DNA of 64,000 nt from Calditrichota bacterium (lineage in GTDB: Bacteria > Calditrichota > Calditrichia > RBG-13-44-9 > J042): NCBI GenBank assembly GCA_013150955.1, contig JAADJD010000059.1:46857-110856 (forward strand). Direction: 5' to 3'. A program made the position numbers and the translations under genes. The notes beneath the pieces were generated by a model, which was not told the DNA's origin, did no database searches, and saw only the letters and a list, made by a program, of their open reading frames with translations. Within the stretch, counting starts at the first letter, position 1. Each line of letters begins with the position of its first letter. Below are positions 58,025-64,000 of the stretch, in pieces.

Positions 58025-58564
58025 ATGCGTGGCCAATACTGCTGGATTGTTTCTGGAATATTGGGAATGGTTTTCCTGCTGGGGTGTCAGTCGGAAAATT
58101 CATCGCCGGGCAAAATGGAAAGCCAGGTGGTTCAGGAGCAGGGCATGGCGGATGTTCAGGTACCAGAGGTGACGTTCGATTCCATTTCCCGTGAGCGCTG
58201 GGAGGCCATCCGACAATTGCAGATGCGCATTCGCCAACAGCCACGGGAGACCGGTTTACGCGCCGAACTGGTGCAACTGGCTTATGGCCCTTCCTGGAAG
58301 GCCATTTTTGTCACCGGAACGGCGCTGCTCAAACATCCGGAGAGTGGACGGGCCATCCCGGTTTACCAGGCCGAACAGGCCGCCTTTGCCGATGCTCAGC
58401 GATGGGCTGCCTATATTCAGCAATGGCGGGAACATCCGCTTTCCCCCAATTTTGGAGAGCTGAATCGCTGGCAAACGCTGCCATCATCTGTTTTGTATAA
58501 GGAGAATCGAGGCGATACGCTGGTGCTGTACCTGGCCTTTCAGGAGCTGGCCCCGCTACCCTGA
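58025..58564 (+). CDS. Hypothetical lipoprotein
   Basis: Signal peptide with lipobox VFLLGC. Confidence 0.65.
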   Translation: MRGQYCWIVSGILGMVFLLGCQSENSSPGKMESQVVQEQGMADVQVPEVTFDSISRERWEAIRQLQMRIRQQPRETGLRAELVQLAYGPSWKAIFVTGTALLKHPESGRAIPVYQAEQAAFADAQRWAAYIQQWREHPLSPNFGELNRWQTLPSSVLYKENRGDTLVLYLAFQELAPLP

Positions 58565-58575
58565 GCAGCGGGATG

Positions 58576-58743
58576 AACCCAAAAAATGCATTTAACCGCG
58601 AATCACACGAATGAAACCAAAAAATATCTACAAAACCGTGAATAAACCCCGGAACACATTTTCATCCAGATACAATCCAATGTACTTTATTTGTTTTATT
58701 AGTGTTCATTCGTGTCATTCGTAGACGAATGCATAATCTGGGA
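58576..58743 (+). repeat. Dispersed palindromic element
   Basis: AACCCAAAAAATGCATTTAACCGCGAATCACACGAATG...TTCGTGTCATTCGTAGACGAATGCATAATCTGGG. Confidence 0.87.
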
Positions 58744-58780
58744 TGAAATCCAGAACGGGCACGCGTTTCGATGCAGGGGA

Positions 58781-59239
58781 TCAGAAATAATACCGCAATC
58801 CAAAGCCGCCGTTAATTTTTAGCTCTGTGGCCGGGATGAGCTCCATGATGGGAACAAATTCGATGAAAAATTCCAGGGGTGCTCCGGCAAAGAGGTAATT
58901 GATGCCCACCGGAATGCGGACACCCAGCAGAATGCCATCCCGAAATTTACTGCGCACGCCCAGTCCAAAGTAGGAGGCCAGGTTGCCCTGCCGAATTTCC
59001 TGGGTGACGCTGTGATGAAATAGATAGTCCACGTGCACGTGCACAGCGGCTTTCCCCCGGAAAGACCAGGCGGCCGCCGCCGCAAAAGCCTGACTTGAAC
59101 TTTGCCAGTATTTAAGGCTAATGCCCGTGGGCTCTCCAATAATAATCCCCGCACCGACTCGCGGGGTGACCGTCTCCTGTCCCATTGTCAGCTGGAGAAA
59201 CATCATCAACAAAAACACCACCAGACCCAGTCTGCTCAT
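58781..59239 (-). CDS. Small secreted/outer-membrane beta-strand-rich protein
   Basis: Signal peptide, GAGIIIGEPTGISLKYW start, terminal aromatic residue (LRYYF). Confidence 0.6.
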   Translation of the reverse strand: MSRLGLVVFLLMMFLQLTMGQETVTPRVGAGIIIGEPTGISLKYWQSSSQAFAAAAAWSFRGKAAVHVHVDYLFHHSVTQEIRQGNLASYFGLGVRSKFRDGILLGVRIPVGINYLFAGAPLEFFIEFVPIMELIPATELKINGGFGLRYYF

Positions 59240-59282
59240 CGGTGTCCCTCATCCGTTTATTCCAATTTGTCCGTTCGTTCAA

Positions 59283-62200
59283 CTACAGATCCGCTCCCAG
59301 GGAGAAATACCACAGCGGTTTACTGGACGATTGCAAATCGAATCGCCAGGCGACATCGATTTTCAGCAGGAAGTACAGGAAGAATACCCGCGCACCGATC
59401 CCGTAACCGCTGATCAGATCTTTAAAGCGCCGGTTACCGAACGCATCCACTGTTGTGGGCTCAAATTTTTGATTGCCGTACCAGGCGCTGCCCAGATCGT
59501 AAAACATTACCCCGCGAATGTTGAAAAACCGGATCTTGGGAAATCCCAGCGCCAGGTATTCGATTAATGGAAAGCGAAATTCCAGGTTGGTGAGGAAGTA
59601 TCGGGTGCCGATTTGTTCGTAGTAGTAGGCCCCGCGCAGGGGGGTGACGAATTCCGAGAAGAAAATGTCGTCAATGCGTTGAATGCGCAACCCCCCGCGG
59701 AATTTTCGATTGATCCAGTTATCCACTCCGCCCAGGAAAAATTGCTGGGCATTCTCACCAAAGCTGGCACCCGCAGCCAGTCGAAAGGCAAAGCTGTAGT
59801 CCCGATTGATCATGAAATACTTCCGGTAATCGATCTGTAACGTCTTGAAATCCCGGCTGTATCGGCTGTATTTGGGACTGTAGGTGGCGGTAATGGAGTA
59901 TCGGGATCCGTCCCACGGCCCGGTGTATCCCCACAGCACATTGTCGTGTACAAAGGACAGCGATGGCAACATGGTGCTGACCTTCTGTGTGGGGATGGGA
60001 AGATCCAGGTATTCCAGATACACGTTGTACCACAGATTATAAAAATCCAGCCGTTTGAAACGGTTGAAGGGATACGACATCAGGAAGGTGGCCCCAAAGT
60101 TTCGGTAGCGCACCAGTCCATAGGGGCCAAAGAAGAAATAAACCAGATGAAACCCGCCCACACCGTAATTGATGCGTTGCTTTAGATAGAAGTACAGCAG
60201 GTTGAGATCGCTATTCTTCAAATCCGAGAGCAGGTTGATGTTCAAAATGACCTTATGATCCCCCAGCAAATCGCTGAAGGCAATGGTGGTGTACCCCTGA
60301 ACGCCAAAGAAGGTATTGTAACCGGCTGATCCCGTGATAATGTCCGGTGAAAATTTCAACTTATATTTGCGCACCTTATATTGTCCCGGTGCCACCTGAT
60401 AAGCCTGCACCGGCAATTCCACATCCTTTTTCTTTTGCTTGCGCAGCAATACCCGATTTTTAGTAAAGACGTAACGACTGTAGTCGTATTTGGTGGCGCT
60501 TACGGTCTTTTTGGGAGCTTTCTCCTTTCCGCTGCCGGGAGCCTTCCAGTTACGGGCGTACACGGGCAGCGTCCCTTTTTTCATGTCTTTAACGAATTGG
60601 GTATCCTCCAGCTTTTCGATGGGAGGCAGCTCCAGCGGAGTATTCATCAGATAGATGTCGAATCCGCCATCGTAAAAGGACGTAAAAACCATTTTGTTGG
60701 CGTTCTTATCCCACCCAATTTGCAGGATGCCGGAAATGACGTTGGTGATGGGGTAGTCGGTGCTATCCTCCAGATTGCGAATGAAGACGTTAAAAATGCC
60801 ATTTTTGTCGGCCAGGTAGGCCAGCTTTTTCCCATCGGGAGAAAAAATGGGATTCTGCTCTTCCCATTCCGTATCCGTAATGCGCTGCATTTTGCCCGTT
60901 TCCACTTCCACAATGTAGATGTCCTTCTTCTCGTAATCGAATTCACTCATGCGAAAATCCGGCGGGATTTCCACGCCGGTAATGTAGTGTTTGCGATCGG
61001 ATACAAAGGCGATGTATCGGCTGTCTGGCGACCAGGAAGGTTGATCATCGGTAAATGGGTCGTTAGTGATCTGGCGGACTTCTTCGGTTTCCAGATCAAA
61101 AATGTAGATATCGCTCTGGCCGTCTTTATTCCCCACAAAGGCGATGTAGCGCCCATCGGGACTCCAGGACGTGGTGAACGCACCGTCCAGCTTCATGATG
61201 TATTTTTCAATCTCGTCCGTTTTGATATCGATGATGTAGATGGCATCCCAGGGGCCACTTTTGGCCGTAAATGCCAGTTTCCGTCCGTCGGGACTAAAAC
61301 TCATTCCCGGCCGCAGGAAATGCAGCTCTTCGAAACTCTCCGAGCGTTGCCCCTTAACCAGGGTTTTAATGATCTTTCCCTCGATGGCGGAGAGCAGGTA
61401 GATGTTCTGATAGCCCTTGCGATCGGAAATGAAGGCGATTTTATCGCCGTTGGGCGTAATGGCCGGGCTCACGTTCAGGTAATTGCGATCCTTCTTGTGG
61501 TTGGTCAGGCGCTTGGCAAATTCCACCGGTTCTTTCCGATTGGCCACGTCCGGCCAGTACTGGCGGCGCAGGTAGCGGTGCCATTTTTCGGTAAATTCCT
61601 CGTAATTCATGCCCACGGCCGTGCGGAGCACTTTCTCGAAACTCACCCGACCCCGCATCTTGCTGAGTAATTCCCCGATCTTTTCCCGGCCGTAGGTTTC
61701 CGCAATAAATTTGAACACCGAAGCCCCACCCTGGTATACCAGAAAGTATTGCAGATACTCCAGTGGCGGCATGTAGCCGTTCAGGGTGGCGTCCCGCACC
61801 ACCATGTCCAGGCGGGTGTTCCAGCCCTGCGATTCAAATTCGGCTAACCCTTCGGAAAACCAGAGGGGGGGTGGGGTTACCTCCTCGCGGATCAACGATT
61901 GGATCGATCCCCCATACAGCATATCGTTCATAACCGCGTGCACCAGCTCGTGATGGATCACGTGCCGAAACTGTTCGTAAGAGCCCTCAAACGGAACCAC
62001 AATCCGGTTTTTGAACAATTCGGTCACACCGCCAATCCCTTCTTCCAGATATTCGATGACCACATTGGTTTGCTGCCAGTCGTTATGCGATTTGTACACG
62101 ATAAACACGATGCGGTCTTTGATTTCGTAACGGAAGTCCCGGCTCAGCTGTACGTAAGCGGACTCCGCCACTTCGGCGGTAAACTTGGCAATGTCCAGTC

Positions 62201-62354
62201 CACCTTCGTAGAAGTACACGTCAAAATGCTTGGATTGGATGTAGTACCATTCGAACGTTTTATACTGAACCTTGTTTTTTCCGAAGTACTGAGCAGGAAG
62301 TGTGGTGGGGATCAGGAAAACACCAATCAGGATAAGGATGCGGGTCAACTTCAT
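59283..62354 (-). CDS. Gluzincin-like peptidase domain (HELVH) + WD40-like beta-propeller + surface-antigen (BamA/D15-like) barrel
   Basis: VIHHELVHAVMND, PLWFSEGLAEFES, PD40 repeats (SWSPDGRYIAFVGN, SWSPDSRYIAFVSD, FSPDGKKLAYLAD), barrel FFLGGVDNWINRKFRGG. Confidence 0.8.
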   Translation of the reverse strand: MKLTRILILIGVFLIPTTLPAQYFGKNKVQYKTFEWYYIQSKHFDVYFYEGGLDIAKFTAEVAESAYVQLSRDFRYEIKDRIVFIVYKSHNDWQQTNVVIEYLEEGIGGVTELFKNRIVVPFEGSYEQFRHVIHHELVHAVMNDMLYGGSIQSLIREEVTPPPLWFSEGLAEFESQGWNTRLDMVVRDATLNGYMPPLEYLQYFLVYQGGASVFKFIAETYGREKIGELLSKMRGRVSFEKVLRTAVGMNYEEFTEKWHRYLRRQYWPDVANRKEPVEFAKRLTNHKKDRNYLNVSPAITPNGDKIAFISDRKGYQNIYLLSAIEGKIIKTLVKGQRSESFEELHFLRPGMSFSPDGRKLAFTAKSGPWDAIYIIDIKTDEIEKYIMKLDGAFTTSWSPDGRYIAFVGNKDGQSDIYIFDLETEEVRQITNDPFTDDQPSWSPDSRYIAFVSDRKHYITGVEIPPDFRMSEFDYEKKDIYIVEVETGKMQRITDTEWEEQNPIFSPDGKKLAYLADKNGIFNVFIRNLEDSTDYPITNVISGILQIGWDKNANKMVFTSFYDGGFDIYLMNTPLELPPIEKLEDTQFVKDMKKGTLPVYARNWKAPGSGKEKAPKKTVSATKYDYSRYVFTKNRVLLRKQKKKDVELPVQAYQVAPGQYKVRKYKLKFSPDIITGSAGYNTFFGVQGYTTIAFSDLLGDHKVILNINLLSDLKNSDLNLLYFYLKQRINYGVGGFHLVYFFFGPYGLVRYRNFGATFLMSYPFNRFKRLDFYNLWYNVYLEYLDLPIPTQKVSTMLPSLSFVHDNVLWGYTGPWDGSRYSITATYSPKYSRYSRDFKTLQIDYRKYFMINRDYSFAFRLAAGASFGENAQQFFLGGVDNWINRKFRGGLRIQRIDDIFFSEFVTPLRGAYYYEQIGTRYFLTNLEFRFPLIEYLALGFPKIRFFNIRGVMFYDLGSAWYGNQKFEPTTVDAFGNRRFKDLISGYGIGARVFFLYFLLKIDVAWRFDLQSSSKPLWYFSLGADL

Positions 62355-62584
62355 GGAAGGCCTCCGAAACGTTTTCTAAACAATGGAATCCTTTCATATT
62401 CTTTGAAAACATAAAATAAAGTGCTGCCATGGATAAGGCAAGCGGTTATCGTGACCGGGGTGGATTCTGTGAAGCCGATGTCGGTTACCGTTCTCGACCA
62501 TAAATTCCAGATATCCGTTTCAATTTCTGTTAAAATATTCTAATTTCAATTTCGATCAGGAGTTCCAAAAATAAAGGACATTTT

Positions 62585-62971
62585 ATGCGAAAATGGGTGA
62601 CCGGGATTCCAGAAGGATGGCTGTTCATGGTGCTGCTGTGGGTGAGTTCAGGATGGGCAACGTCGGCGGATTCGTTACAGCATGGGGTACCGTGGGATAG
62701 TGTGGTGGCGGAGATTCAGATCATCCAGGGCTCGCGATTGCCCGATTCGGTAAAGGCGCAGTTGCTGGGACAGGTATTCCAGAAGTTCGATCTTGAGATG
62801 AGCGATTATCAGGCATTTTATCAGCAATTTCGTCGCTGGTCGAATGAGCGGGTGGTGCGTTTTCTTCACCGCGTGGAAACCATTATAAAAGCCCGCGCAA
62901 AGCAACCGATTCGCGTTTCTGAAAAGAAACCGCCGAAACTCCCAGAACCACCGCCTTCCGGCAAACCGTGA
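62585..62971 (+). CDS. Hypothetical secreted protein
   Basis: ORF with N-terminal signal-like segment; no recognisable family. Confidence 0.5.
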   Translation: MRKWVTGIPEGWLFMVLLWVSSGWATSADSLQHGVPWDSVVAEIQIIQGSRLPDSVKAQLLGQVFQKFDLEMSDYQAFYQQFRRWSNERVVRFLHRVETIIKARAKQPIRVSEKKPPKLPEPPPSGKP

Positions 62972-63040
62972 ACCCACAAGGCAATTCGATCAACTGGCGT
63001 TCAAGCCCTTACCTGGCAAAATAGATTGTCCCGGTTGCCG

Positions 63041-63670
63041 CTATTCCAGATCCTCCCGCACTATGTCGCTCAGGTGGAGATTCTGGTTTAATTGCATCAG
63101 CGTGTAGCCGCGTCCGGCCGAATATTCCACAATGCTGTAGGCCGCCGTGTCCATGTGGATCTTCCAGAAGTATGGTTCGGGAATGTTGAGCAGGCCGGCA
63201 ATCAGGGCTTTTAGCACCACCTTGTGCGAAACGATGCCGATGGTTTCCCCGGAATGGTGCGACTGGATGGCCTGCAGGGCGGCCAGCGCCCGGTGTTGCA
63301 CTTCAGGGATGGGTTCCATACCGGGAAAACGCAGTTTTTCGGGATGGGTGTGCCAAATGTTCCAGAGCTCCGGGTAGCGTTCCCGGATGACCGACTGTGG
63401 GGTGTTTTCCCATTCCCCCAATCGGATGTTAATGAAGCCCTCCTCTTCTACAACGGGAATGTGTCCGTTTGCGATGATATCGGCCGTCTGTCTGCAGCGG
63501 CTTAAGGGACTGGTGTACAGCGTCTGGAATGAAATGCCCTCAAGTGCCTGCTTTAACTGGTGCGCCTGACGGATGCCGTTTTCGTTCAGGGGGAAATCGT
63601 GCCGCCCGCGGAACCGCTTTTCCCGATTGCCCTGACACTCACCATGACGGATGAAATAGATGGTCAACAT
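63041..63670 (-). CDS. Histidine phosphatase family protein (phosphoglycerate mutase-like)
   Basis: IYFIRHGECQGNREKRFRGRHDFPLNENGIRQA, YTSPLSRCRQTA, VSHKVVLKAL. Confidence 0.92.
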   Translation of the reverse strand: MLTIYFIRHGECQGNREKRFRGRHDFPLNENGIRQAHQLKQALEGISFQTLYTSPLSRCRQTADIIANGHIPVVEEEGFINIRLGEWENTPQSVIRERYPELWNIWHTHPEKLRFPGMEPIPEVQHRALAALQAIQSHHSGETIGIVSHKVVLKALIAGLLNIPEPYFWKIHMDTAAYSIVEYSAGRGYTLMQLNQNLHLSDIVREDLE

Positions 63671-64000
63671 GAAACGAACTCCTCTGGATTTTTGTTCTGA
63701 TCCCGCTGGATTTCAAATCCCTGATCGGATAATGCAGGATAATTCAAGATGGGCAGCAAAATCAAGGGAAATGATTTGTCGATCGGAGGACATCTCCGGT
63801 TTTCAAGAAAGGGGGCTTTCGTATCCCTGAAAGGCCTTGCCGGCTGGACTGGAAAATTGCCGATTGTTGGTTCAATGAGAAAAATCCGCTCGCTACAATC
63901 CATTCTTGATATTCGCAGAGTGAGCCTCTAAATTGCCATGTCCAGAACGGTTCGTCTCCATCTCCTCCGGGTCAGGCCATTATGTTTGCCAATAAGGCCG

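Overview
64 kb window of a bacterial chromosome. It has no rRNA, tRNA or CRISPR that I could see. The taxon is probably a thermophilic FCB-group bacterium (Calditrichota-like; inference from reverse gyrase, a PorV-type protein, a T9SS-like C-terminus and a bacillithiol-type deacetylase). Main blocks: a translationally coupled trpEGDCFBA operon on the minus strand behind a complete Trp attenuator; cysS; a RAYT-type transposase abutting an hsdM relic; a complex I cluster nuoA-C-D-E-F-G-H-J-K-L-M-N lacking nuoB and nuoI; a six-gene envelope operon starting with porV behind an apparent leader RNA/terminator; a 3.2 kb tandem array of hairpin-rich 300-440 bp units; CorC/CNNM; L21/L27; a SprT-like protein; an ABC exporter; an orphan acidic protein followed by a candidate sRNA gene; a second envelope cassette; reverse gyrase; radA; and a gluzincin/beta-propeller/barrel protein. 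A ~170 bp palindromic dispersed repeat occurs at least 12 times, only in intergenic gaps. Best candidates for undescribed biology: the porV leader RNA, the sRNA at 47.8 kb, the hairpin array, the dispersed element with its adjacent RAYT, the M6-like pseudoprotease, and the four-repeat secreted protein. All calls come from reading sequence and ORF translations by eye. No database or folding program was run.
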